Of a stretch of DNA of 64,000 nucleotides, positions 17,683 to 25,838 are shown one piece after another (within the stretch, counting starts at the first letter, position 1; the number at the start of each line of letters is the position of its first letter). The stretch covers positions 2,776,597-2,840,596 of the forward strand of contig NZ_CP089468.1 in assembly GCF_021233435.1 (NCBI RefSeq), written 5' to 3'. The DNA is from Halobacterium noricense (GTDB lineage: Archaea; Halobacteriota; Halobacteria; Halobacteriales; Halobacteriaceae). The notes beneath the pieces were generated by a model. The model did no database searches. It was not told the DNA's origin and saw only the letters and a list, made by a program, of their open reading frames with translations. The translations under genes were made by a program, and so were the position numbers.

Positions 17683-18501
17683 CTACTCGACGCCGACCGT
17701 GACGCTGTCGCCGACCGCGAGGTCGTGTTCGGGCGCGACGAGTTTGACGCCGAGCCGGTCGATGCCGAGCCACAGCGAGAGCCCGCGAACCGGTTCGCCG
17801 TTCGCCGTCACGGTGACGTCCCGCCACGCGACGGTGCGGCCGTCCGCGACGTCGCCGGCGTGCGTGCCGAGGAACGAAACCGAATCGTCGGTCTCACCCT
17901 GCCCGAAGACGCCACCGCCCTCGTAGTGCGGGACCCCGCCGTCAAGCACGCGGCCGTCGTCGATGGCGATACCGGCGAAACACTCACCCGGTGCGTGGTG
18001 TTCGGGCGCGTCGAGCAGCGCGTACGTCCCCCCGGTTTCGACGACCTCGCCGGTGCCGTCCCACGATACTGGTTCGACGGGCGCGTCGAGGTCGAGCGGG
18101 AGGGACCCCGACGCTCGCACGGCGTCGCCGTCGCGCTCGCGGAAGCCGAGGTGGACGTGGTTGTCGACCCACGGCGCGAAGAAGCCCGAGCGCACCATCC
18201 GCCCGAGGTCGTCGCCGACTACGACGGTGTCGCCGGCTTCGACGGCGGGCGCGACGTGGAGGATGCGCGCGAGGAAGTCGCCCGTGTCCACGACGATGAG
18301 GTGGTCGTGGTCGACGGCGTACGGCTTCGACGGGCAGCGGACGGTCCGCGTCTCCACGACGTCGCCTGCGACCGGGCTAGGTGCGCGAGCGGTCTGGGGG
18401 TACAAGTCGACCGCACAGCCGGTGTCGTGGGCGGGGTACGGCGAGTTGTAGAGGGACACCCGCGGGTAGCGCGCGAGCACGTCGCCGTCCAGCGTGACCA
18501 T
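17683..18501 (-). CDS. Haloarchaeal protein with M23/LytM-like fold, unknown function
   Basis: 272 residues. The N-terminal half resembles the duplicated-hybrid fold of M23 metalloproteins: HDTGCAVDLYP gives H-x5-D and NHVHLGF gives HxH, the ligands of the zinc site, with SPVAGDVVE and ILHVAPAVEAGDTVVVGDDLG between. No signal peptide is visible and haloarchaea lack murein, so it is more likely an intracellular or biotinyl-lipoyl-like binding fold. The C-terminal half (about 165-272) is not assignable. It starts back to back with the lipoate-ligase-like gene. Confidence 0.7.
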   Translation of the reverse strand: MVTLDGDVLARYPRVSLYNSPYPAHDTGCAVDLYPQTARAPSPVAGDVVETRTVRCPSKPYAVDHDHLIVVDTGDFLARILHVAPAVEAGDTVVVGDDLGRMVRSGFFAPWVDNHVHLGFRERDGDAVRASGSLPLDLDAPVEPVSWDGTGEVVETGGTYALLDAPEHHAPGECFAGIAIDDGRVLDGGVPHYEGGGVFGQGETDDSVSFLGTHAGDVADGRTVAWRDVTVTANGEPVRGLSLWLGIDRLGVKLVAPEHDLAVGDSVTVGVE

Positions 18502-18551
18502 ACCCGCGAATCGGACCGTGAGGATTTACCGCCGTCGGTCGAAGGACCGGT

Positions 18552-19223
18552 ATGCGCGTGCTCCGCGGGCGAGCCGACAGCCCCGACGCCGACCGCGCGG
18601 CGACCCGTGACCTCTTCGATTCCGTCGGGGAGACTGGCGAGCCGGCGGTCCGCGTGTGGGCTCCGGGCCACCAACTCGCGTTCGGCCGCAGAGATACCAA
18701 CAGCGACGGCTACGAGGCGGCCCGCGAGGCTGCACGAGAGCACGGTTTCCCACCAATCGAGCGCAGCGTCGGCGGGCGCGCGGTCGCGTACACGGAGACG
18801 ACGCGCGCGTTCGCCAGAGTCACGCCAGTCGAGGGCGTCCGCACGGGCCTCCAGGAGCGCTACGACGCGATGGTCGCGGACGTCGTCGACGCGCTCGCGG
18901 CGGTCGGCGTGGACGCCCACGAGGGCGAACCACCCGAGTCGTTCTGCCCGGGCGACCACTCCGTCTCCGCGGACGGCAAACTCGCGGGCATCGCCCAGCG
19001 CGTGACGAAGGACGCCGCACTCACGTCGGGCGTGCTCGTTGTCGACGACCGCGACGAGATTGCCGACGTGCTCTCTGCTGTCTACCCGAAACTGGGGGTG
19101 CCGTTCGACCCGAAGTCAGTGGGAAGCGTCGCAACCGCTGGCGGCGACACGGAACGCGTCAGGGACGAATTGGAGAGCGCGCTCGTCGGCGATGCAGAGG
19201 TCGACGTGGAACGGCTTTCGTGA
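18552..19223 (+). CDS. Lipoate-protein ligase A-like protein
   Basis: 223 residues, biotin/lipoate A/B ligase fold. Seen: QLAFGRRDTNSDGYEAA, the RSVGGRAVAYTE segment equivalent to the lipoyl-binding RRxGGGAV-H loop, and KLAGIAQRV with the catalytic-type lysine. Could attach lipoate to 2-oxoacid dehydrogenase or glycine cleavage proteins, or be an octanoyl transferase. No acceptor gene is nearby. Confidence 0.82.
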   Translation: MRVLRGRADSPDADRAATRDLFDSVGETGEPAVRVWAPGHQLAFGRRDTNSDGYEAAREAAREHGFPPIERSVGGRAVAYTETTRAFARVTPVEGVRTGLQERYDAMVADVVDALAAVGVDAHEGEPPESFCPGDHSVSADGKLAGIAQRVTKDAALTSGVLVVDDRDEIADVLSAVYPKLGVPFDPKSVGSVATAGGDTERVRDELESALVGDAEVDVERLS

Positions 19224-19266
19224 CCGACGACCAGACGCTCAGCAATTGAAACAGCCGGTAGGCCTG

Positions 19267-19390
19267 GCGGATTGAAAGGGCGAGGCGCGCTCGCGGCCGG
19301 AGGCCGTGTGCGATCCGCGACCACTATCCGCGAAGCGTAGCGAGCGGATATGTCGCGGAGCGTGCGCGAGCGTGCCGAGGGCTTTCTAGG
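19267..19390 (+). repeat. Dispersed element, copy B
   Basis: Begins GGCGGATTGAAAGGGCGAGG and ends CCGAGGGCTTTC like copy A. Its middle can form a hairpin (TATCCGC near 19325 with GCGGATA near 19344). It lies between the lipoate-ligase-like gene and pyrC in a 238-base gap. Confidence 0.6.
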
Positions 19391-19461
19391 AGGCGGCACC
19401 GAGTAGCGAGCGGTGAGTACGTCTCCGCAGTACTTAGGCCGGTGCCTGAAGACGACCACGT

Positions 19462-20775
19462 ATGCGAGTAATCCGGAACGCGACGCTGGCGGACGGGCGG
19501 GAGCGCGACATCCGAATCGAGGACGGCCGCATCGACGCGGTGGGCGAGGACCTCGACGGGGAGACGCTCGTCGACGCTACAGGGAAGCGCCTGCTGCCAG
19601 GGATGATAGACGCGCACGTGCACTTCCGCCAGCCCGGCTACGGGCACAAGGAGACGTGGGCGACGGGGTCGCGGAGCGCGGCGGCGGGCGGCGTCACCAC
19701 CGTCGTCGACCAGCCGAACACGGAGCCGCCGACGGTGACGGGCGCGGCGTTCGACGAGAAGGCCGAGTACGCCGCCGACTCGCTCGTGGATTGGGGTATC
19801 AACGGCGGCATCACGGCGGACTGGGACCCCGAAACGCTGTTCGACCGGCCGCTGTTCGCGCTCGGGGAGGTGTTCCTCGCGGACTCGACCGGAGACATGG
19901 GTATCGACGCGGACCTGTTCGCGGACGCGTGTCGGCGCGCGGCCGAGGAGGACGTGGTTGTCACCGTGCACGCCGAGGACGCCGACCTGTTCTCCGAGAG
20001 CGTGCTGCCAAGCAGCACGGACACAGCGAGCGGCGACGAGCCGCGAGCGGACGCGCACGACCGCGACGACGCGGACGCGTGGAGCGCGTACCGGACCGCC
20101 GAGGCCGAGGAGGCGGCCGTCGAGCGCGCGGTCGGTGTCGGCGGGAACGTCGGCGCGACGGTTCACGTCGCGCACACGTCGACGCCCGAGGGCGTTGACG
20201 CGGCGCGGGCGGGCGGCGCGACCTGCGAGGTGACGCCCCACCATCTCTTCCTCTCGCGCGAGGACCTCGACGAGTTGGGGACGTTCGGGCGGATGAACCC
20301 GCCGCTGCGCAGCGAGGAGCGCCGCGAGGCGCTGTTCGAGCGACTCGCGGACGGCGAGGTGGACGTCGTGGCGACCGACCACGCGCCCCACACGCGCGAC
20401 GAGAAGGACGCGAGCATCTGGGACGCGCCCTCCGGCGTGCCGGGCGTCGAGACCGCGCTCCCGCTGCTGCTCCAGACCGCCAGCGAGGGGCGACTGAGCT
20501 ACGAGCGCGTGCGGGACGTCACCGCCGCGAACCCCGCGGACATCTTCGACCTGCCCGACAAGGGGCGCATCGAAGCCGGACGGGATGCCGACCTCGTGCT
20601 CGTCGACCCGGACGCCTCCCAAGAAATTCGCGGCGACGACCTCCACTCGAAGTGCGGGTGGACGCCGTTCGAGGGAATGAGCGGCGTGTTCCCTGAGTTG
20701 ACGATGGTGCGCGGGACGGTCGTCTGGGACGGCGAGGGCTTCGGCGACCACGACGGCGAGAACGTCCGCGCCTGA
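19462..20775 (+). CDS. pyrC: Dihydroorotase
   Basis: 437 residues. Ring closure of carbamoyl-aspartate in pyrimidine synthesis. Amidohydrolase metal ligands are visible: DAHVHFRQPG, the mid-barrel VTVHAED and VHVAHTST histidines, and VATDHAPH. The class I type is indicated by GVTTVVDQPNTEPP. Residues about 180-205 (SSTDTASGDEPRADAHDRDD) form an acidic loop longer than I would expect. The carbamate kinase gene follows 47 bases later in the same direction. Confidence 0.93.
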   Translation: MRVIRNATLADGRERDIRIEDGRIDAVGEDLDGETLVDATGKRLLPGMIDAHVHFRQPGYGHKETWATGSRSAAAGGVTTVVDQPNTEPPTVTGAAFDEKAEYAADSLVDWGINGGITADWDPETLFDRPLFALGEVFLADSTGDMGIDADLFADACRRAAEEDVVVTVHAEDADLFSESVLPSSTDTASGDEPRADAHDRDDADAWSAYRTAEAEEAAVERAVGVGGNVGATVHVAHTSTPEGVDAARAGGATCEVTPHHLFLSREDLDELGTFGRMNPPLRSEERREALFERLADGEVDVVATDHAPHTRDEKDASIWDAPSGVPGVETALPLLLQTASEGRLSYERVRDVTAANPADIFDLPDKGRIEAGRDADLVLVDPDASQEIRGDDLHSKCGWTPFEGMSGVFPELTMVRGTVVWDGEGFGDHDGENVRA

Positions 20776-20822
20776 GCAGAGCTGCCGGCAGGGCTTAGTG
20801 GCGCGGTGGCGACCGTCCACGT

Positions 20823-21734
20823 ATGCGAACGGTCGTCGCGCTCGGCGGGAACGCGCTCGCGCCGGGCGGCGAAGCCACGATAGCCGCCCAGCGCGAGCGA
20901 ATCGAGGCGACCGCCGACGAACTCCGAGCACTCCACGACGAGGGCCACGGCCTCGTGTTGACCCACGGGAACGGCCCGCAGGTCGGCGCGCTGCTCCGCC
21001 AACAGGAGACCTCGGACGCGCCCGAGCGCCCCCTCGACGTGCTCGTCGCGGAGACGCAGGCCCAAATCGGCTACCTCCTCCAGCAGGCCCTCCACGAGCG
21101 CGTCGACGCCAGCGTCGCGTCGGTCGTCACCCAAGTAGCGGTCGACCCCGAGGACCCGGCGTTCGGCGATTCGTCGAAGCCAATCGGCCCGTACCTGAGC
21201 GCTGAGCAGGCCCGCGAGCGCGAGTTCGAGACGGCAGAAGTGACGACGCCCGAGGGCGAGACGGCGTACCGGCGGGTCGTCCCGTCCCCCGAGCCGACGC
21301 GAGTGCTGGAGGGCGAGCGCATCGAGAGCCTCGGCGCGGACGGCGCACCCGTCGTCTGCGGCGGCGGTGGCGGCGTCCCGGTGGCCGTCGCGGACGGCGA
21401 CATCGAGGGAGTAGCGGCGGTCGTCGACAAGGACCACACGACGCGGCTCGTCGCCGAGCGCGTGGCTGCCGACGTACTGGTGATGGCGACGGACGTCCCC
21501 TGTGTCTACACGGACTTCGGGACGCCCGAGCAGTCGCGTATCGAGGACGCGACCGCCACGGAGCTGCGCGAACACCTCGCCGGCGGCGAGTTCGGCGAGG
21601 GGAGCATGCAGCCGAAAGTGCGGGCGTGTCTGCGGTTTCTCGACGCGGGCGGCGAGCGCGCGGCCGTCGCGGAAACCGAGGATATTGCTGCGGCGGTCGC
21701 GGGCGACGCCGGCACGCAGATTCGCCCCGGTTAG
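20823..21734 (+). CDS. arcC: Carbamate kinase
   Basis: 303 residues, amino-acid kinase fold. Marks: VVALGGNALAPGG, LTHGNGPQVGALL, ETQAQIGYLLQQAL, VVCGGGGGVPV, AAVVDKDHTTRLVAE and GSMQPKV. In Halobacterium salinarum the enzyme ends arginine fermentation, making ATP from carbamoyl phosphate, and is coded with arcA and arcB; here it stands alone beside pyrC. It might therefore run in either direction, including supply of carbamoyl phosphate. Confidence 0.92.
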   Translation: MRTVVALGGNALAPGGEATIAAQRERIEATADELRALHDEGHGLVLTHGNGPQVGALLRQQETSDAPERPLDVLVAETQAQIGYLLQQALHERVDASVASVVTQVAVDPEDPAFGDSSKPIGPYLSAEQAREREFETAEVTTPEGETAYRRVVPSPEPTRVLEGERIESLGADGAPVVCGGGGGVPVAVADGDIEGVAAVVDKDHTTRLVAERVAADVLVMATDVPCVYTDFGTPEQSRIEDATATELREHLAGGEFGEGSMQPKVRACLRFLDAGGERAAVAETEDIAAAVAGDAGTQIRPG

Positions 21735-22114
21735 ACGCCGAGTGCGACCGACACGAGCGCGGCGGCGAACGCCCAGCCCGCGCCCGCCCACGACAACACG
21801 AAAAACGCCTCGCGAGCGCCGGCTTCCGTCCACGCGGAGCCGACGTCGACGTACTGCTGGACGCCGCGGAGCGTCTCGCCGAGGCCGACGGCGGTCGCCC
21901 ACGCGAACACGCCGAACCCGAGCACGAGCGCGCCGAGCGCGAACGCCGTGTCGGTCGCGCCCTTCGGGGACGTGACCGCGAGTAGCACCAGCGAGAGGGT
22001 GACGCCGACTGCGGCGCCGCGGAGCGTCCAGCGGCCCGCGCGGGCGGCGAGGTCGCGCAGGCTGGGGGGAGAATCAGTCAATCGCTTCCCGCATCCGCGG
22101 GTCGAGCGCGTCAC
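21731..22114 (-). CDS. Small membrane protein at the end of the peptide-importer operon
   Basis: Up to 127 residues with three or four hydrophobic helices (SLVLLAVT, AFALGALVLGFGVFAWATAVG, AFFVLSWAGAGWAFAAALVSVALGV). The GTG at 22114 overlaps the permease gene by 41 bases; a TTG at 22081, overlapping its stop codon by eight bases, is the other choice and would give 116 residues. No family recognised. It also overlaps the last four bases of arcC on the other strand. Confidence 0.65.
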   Translation of the reverse strand: MTRSTRGCGKRLTDSPPSLRDLAARAGRWTLRGAAVGVTLSLVLLAVTSPKGATDTAFALGALVLGFGVFAWATAVGLGETLRGVQQYVDVGSAWTEAGAREAFFVLSWAGAGWAFAAALVSVALGV

Positions 22115-22991
22115 GCATGCCGTCCCCGAGGAGGTTGAACCCGAGAACGGTCAGCGCGAGCAGCAGGCCGGGGAAGAACGACCACCACCACGCCCCCGAG
22201 AAGAGGCCGTACTCGACGCCGTTCGAGAGCATCATCCCCCACGTCGGTTCGCCGGGGCTGGCACCGAACCCGAGGAAGGACAGCGCGGCGATGTCGATGA
22301 TGGCGAGCCCGAAGTTCAGCGTCGACTGGACGGTGATAGGGGCCAGACAGTTCGGGAGCACGTGGCGCACGAGCAGCCGGGGGTCGGTCGCGCCGAGCGC
22401 GCGCGTCGCCTCGATGTACTCGTCCTCCAGAACTTTCAGCGCGGCACCGCGGACGACGCGGGCGAACCGCGGCGTGTACACGAGCGTCAGCGCCGCGACC
22501 GCGCGCCACAGCCCGAGGTCGTCCGGGAAGATGGTGACGAGCGCGAGCGCCAACAGTAGCGACGGGAACGACAACAGCACGTCCATCGTGCGCATGATGA
22601 CGTTGTCCGTGAGGTCGCCGTAGTACGCCGCGATGATGCCGAGGCCGACGCCGAGTACGGTCGAGGCGGCGACCGTGACGGTGCCGTACAGCATCGCGTA
22701 CCACGCGCCGTACAGCACGCGCGGGAAGATGTCGCGGGCCTGGCCGTCGGTGCCGAACCAGTACTGCGCGCTCGGCGCGGCCTCGGTCGGGTTCGTGCCG
22801 AACTGCGTCGACGTGATCGCGCCGAGGTCGTAGGTGAACCGGGCGTAGATGGCGACCGCGAACACGCCACCGATGAGCGTGAGGCCGAGGACGGCCAGCC
22901 GGTTCGACAGCAGTTCGGAGAGAAACGGGCTCGCGCGGAGCCGCTCGACGATGCCACGCTCGACGTCGGGAGTTTGGGTTTCGGTGCTCAT
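22074..22991 (-). CDS. dppC: Dipeptide/oligopeptide ABC permease, DppC type
   Basis: 305 residues. About six helices after an N-terminal cytoplasmic stretch. The EAA coupling loop is present (EYIEATRALGATDPRLLVRHVLPN), as is the C-terminal GDGMRDALDPRMRE tail typical of DppC. It overlaps the DppB gene by four bases (ATGA), so the two are translationally coupled. Confidence 0.93.
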   Translation of the reverse strand: MSTETQTPDVERGIVERLRASPFLSELLSNRLAVLGLTLIGGVFAVAIYARFTYDLGAITSTQFGTNPTEAAPSAQYWFGTDGQARDIFPRVLYGAWYAMLYGTVTVAASTVLGVGLGIIAAYYGDLTDNVIMRTMDVLLSFPSLLLALALVTIFPDDLGLWRAVAALTLVYTPRFARVVRGAALKVLEDEYIEATRALGATDPRLLVRHVLPNCLAPITVQSTLNFGLAIIDIAALSFLGFGASPGEPTWGMMLSNGVEYGLFSGAWWWSFFPGLLLALTVLGFNLLGDGMRDALDPRMREAID

Positions 22992-24001
22992 TGTTCGATG
23001 CGGGGGTCGAGGACGGAGTACGTCACGTCGACGAGGAGGTTCACCAGCGTGTACATCACCGCGAACACGAGCACGGTGGCTTGCACGACCGGGTAGTCAC
23101 TCTGGTTGATGGCACTGACCAGCAGCGTGCCGATGCCGTTGATTTCGAAGACGGTCTCGGTAAGCACGGCACCGCCGAGCAGCGCCCCGAACTGGATGCC
23201 GATGATGGTGATGACGGGGATGAAGGCGTTCCGGAGGCCGTGTTTCATCGTCGTAATCTTCTCGCCCTGGCCCTTCGCGCGGGCAGTCCGCATGTAGTCC
23301 TGGCGGATGACCTCGATCATCGACGAGCGCATCATCCGCGAGATGAGCGCCATCTGGTAGATGCCCAGCACCACGACGGGCAACAGGAGGTGCCGGAACG
23401 CCGACCGGAACGCGGGGAGGTCGCCCTCCAGGAGCGTGTCCACGAGGATGAAGCCGGTGACGGAGTCGATGAAGTGCGCGGAGCCGATGCGGCCGCTGGT
23501 CGGCAGGACGCCGAGGAACTGCGCGAACAGCAGGATGAGCAGCGGCCCGCTCCAGTAGATGGGGATGCTGATACCGCTGAGCGCGCCGATGCGCGTGAGG
23601 TGGTCGGTGAGGGTGTCCTGCTTGACCGCGCTCAGGATGCCCAGCGGCAGGCCGAACAACAGGCCCGCGAGCTGGCCGAGCACCGCGAGTTCGATGGTGA
23701 TGGGGAGGCGGTCGGCGAGAATCTGGCTGACCGGCGTGCCGCGCTGGATCTGGTAGGACTGGCCGAGGTCGAAGGTGGCGACGTCGCCGAGGAAGCGGAG
23801 GTACTGCTGCCAGAGCGGGTCGTTCAGGCCGAGGTCCGCCCGGACTTGCTCGATGAACGCCCGGCTGGCCCGGTTCCCGGCGATGGCGACCGCTGGGTCG
23901 CCCGGCGAGAGGTGGAGGATTGCGAACACGACGGTCGCCACCCCGAACAGCACGGGGACGAGGAGCAGCAACCGTTTTGCGACGAACCGCTTTGAGACCA
24001 T
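22988..24001 (-). CDS. dppB: Dipeptide/oligopeptide ABC permease, DppB type
   Basis: 337 residues with six helices. Marks: FGVATVVFAILHLSPGDPA after the first helix, DPLWQQYLRFLGDVATFDLG, the coupling loop EVIRQDYMRTARAKGQGEK, and the C-terminal YSVLDPRI. Forms the channel with DppC. Lies 49 bases after the binding-protein gene in the operon. Confidence 0.93.
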   Translation of the reverse strand: MVSKRFVAKRLLLLVPVLFGVATVVFAILHLSPGDPAVAIAGNRASRAFIEQVRADLGLNDPLWQQYLRFLGDVATFDLGQSYQIQRGTPVSQILADRLPITIELAVLGQLAGLLFGLPLGILSAVKQDTLTDHLTRIGALSGISIPIYWSGPLLILLFAQFLGVLPTSGRIGSAHFIDSVTGFILVDTLLEGDLPAFRSAFRHLLLPVVVLGIYQMALISRMMRSSMIEVIRQDYMRTARAKGQGEKITTMKHGLRNAFIPVITIIGIQFGALLGGAVLTETVFEINGIGTLLVSAINQSDYPVVQATVLVFAVMYTLVNLLVDVTYSVLDPRIEQ

Positions 24002-24050
24002 TACGCGAAGGGGGGAGTGCGAGAATTAAAAAGGTCCCGTCGTGGGGCCG

Positions 24051-25688
24051 TTATTCCAGTTCGACGAGGTCGAGGTGCGGGCCACCGATGGCCGAGATGG
24101 TGTAGTTGCTCACGCGGTTGCTGACCCCGCGCACCTCCTCGGCGTAGTCGATGTACACCCACGGTGCCTCGTCGTGGGCAATCTGGGACGCCTCCCGGTA
24201 GAGCTGTGCGCGCTCGCTCTGCTCGGTGGACGTCTGCGCTTCCTCGACGCGGTTCATGAAGTCGGTGTTCGCCCACGCCGACCGGTTCGACGTGTTGAAC
24301 CCCTCGGTGTCCCACGACACCCAGTCCTGGCCCTGTGGCACCTCGCACTGCGGGTGGAGGAGGACGTAACAGAAGTTGTCGGGGTCGGCGTTGTCAGTGT
24401 ACCAGCCCGCGAGGCTGGCGTCGTGGCGACCCTCGGAGGTGTACGTGAGGTAGTCCGAGAACTGCCGGTCGTCGATGGTGACGCTGACGCCGACCTCGTC
24501 GAGATTCGACCGGATTGTCTCGGCGGTCGGGAGCGGCGCGGGGTTGTAGCCGCGGGGGTTCTGGAACGTCGTCAGCTCGAAGGAGAAGCCGTCGCCGTAG
24601 CCGGCTTCTTCGAGCAGCGACTGCGCCTGCTCGGGGTCGTGGGGGTACGGGCTGAGGTCGTCGCTGTGACCGAACAGCGCGGGCGGAATCGGCTGGTCGG
24701 CCTGCTCGGCGATGCCCGAGTAGATGTTCTCGACGATGGACTGCGTGTCGATGGCGTAACTGATTGCCTTCCGGACGCGGCGGTCGCGGAACGCCTCCAC
24801 GCGGGACATGTTGAAGCTCATGTAGCCGATGTTGATACCCTGCGTCGTCTCCGCGGAGGCGGTGTCGGAGTCCTCGATGGTCTGGATGGTGTCGGGGTCG
24901 AGCCCGTCGATGATCTCCATTTCATCCTCGATGAGTGCCTGCGCCCGCGTGGAGTTCTGGCTGCGCGTGAGGAACAGCAGTTCGTCGACGTTCGCGCCGT
25001 CGCCCCAGTAGTCGTCGAAGGCGGTGAGCTGGATGCGCTTGTTCGCGTTGTCGAGTTCGGAGAGCTCGAAGGGCCCGGTGCCGACCATCTCCTCGTCGAG
25101 GTTGGTGTCGCCCTCGATGGCGTCCTGGGAGATGACCACGGAGACGAACATCGCGAGGTTCCGGAGGAACGGCGCGTACGTCTGCGTGAGCGTGATGTTC
25201 AGCGTGTAGTCGCCGTCCTTGGAGACGCTGTCGATCCAGTTACCGAGCGTGAACGGCCCGTACGCGGACGCGTCCTCGAAGTAGTGCTCGTAGTCCTCGT
25301 CGACGAAGCGCCGGTAGCTGGCGATGAAGTCGTCAGCGGTGAACTCCGTGCCGTCGTGGAAGGTCACGTCCTCGCGGAGCTGGAGCGTGACGTTCGAGCC
25401 GTCCATCGTCCAGTCGGTCGCGAGGTTCTCCGTGAGCGACGCTTCGCCGGGCGTGAACCCGATGAGCGTCTCGTAGGCCTGGTTGGTGACCTTCGCGACT
25501 TCCCCGCTGGTGGTGTTGTGCGGGTCGAGCGTCGAGGAGTGCGAACCCCGGCCGTACCGGAGCGTGCCGCCGCCACCGCCGCCACCGAGACAGCCGGCAA
25601 CGGAACTCGTCGCGGTCGCGGCGACGGTCGCGGTGCCGGCGGCCTTCAGGAAACTGCGCCGTGAGACCTGACTGTCATTACCTGCCAT
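24051..25688 (-). CDS. Peptide/solute-binding lipoprotein, family 5 (DppA/OppA type)
   Basis: 545 residues from ATG 25688. Twin-arginine signal SRRSFLKAAG, then lipobox SVAGC followed by a glycine tether. Family 5 marks: NQAYETLIGFTPGEASLTENLATDW, LREDVTFHDGTEFTADDFI and VRKAISYAIDTQSIVENIYSG. The ligand may be a peptide or another solute. An AT-rich CTATTATTT about 20-30 bases before the start suggests a strong promoter of its own besides read-through from the ATPase gene. Confidence 0.92.
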   Translation of the reverse strand: MAGNDSQVSRRSFLKAAGTATVAATATSSVAGCLGGGGGGGTLRYGRGSHSSTLDPHNTTSGEVAKVTNQAYETLIGFTPGEASLTENLATDWTMDGSNVTLQLREDVTFHDGTEFTADDFIASYRRFVDEDYEHYFEDASAYGPFTLGNWIDSVSKDGDYTLNITLTQTYAPFLRNLAMFVSVVISQDAIEGDTNLDEEMVGTGPFELSELDNANKRIQLTAFDDYWGDGANVDELLFLTRSQNSTRAQALIEDEMEIIDGLDPDTIQTIEDSDTASAETTQGINIGYMSFNMSRVEAFRDRRVRKAISYAIDTQSIVENIYSGIAEQADQPIPPALFGHSDDLSPYPHDPEQAQSLLEEAGYGDGFSFELTTFQNPRGYNPAPLPTAETIRSNLDEVGVSVTIDDRQFSDYLTYTSEGRHDASLAGWYTDNADPDNFCYVLLHPQCEVPQGQDWVSWDTEGFNTSNRSAWANTDFMNRVEEAQTSTEQSERAQLYREASQIAHDEAPWVYIDYAEEVRGVSNRVSNYTISAIGGPHLDLVELE

Positions 25689-25838
25689 AAGAGGACACCC
25701 GAGAGCGACCCAAATAATAGTATCGGATAGTCGTGGTGTAATCGGCACACGCCGCCGGGGCCGCCCGCCGACGAACTTCGGCCGGGGACAAAATTGCCGC
25801 AAACTCCGGGATGGCGACGGGGCAGCCGCGGCCCCGAG

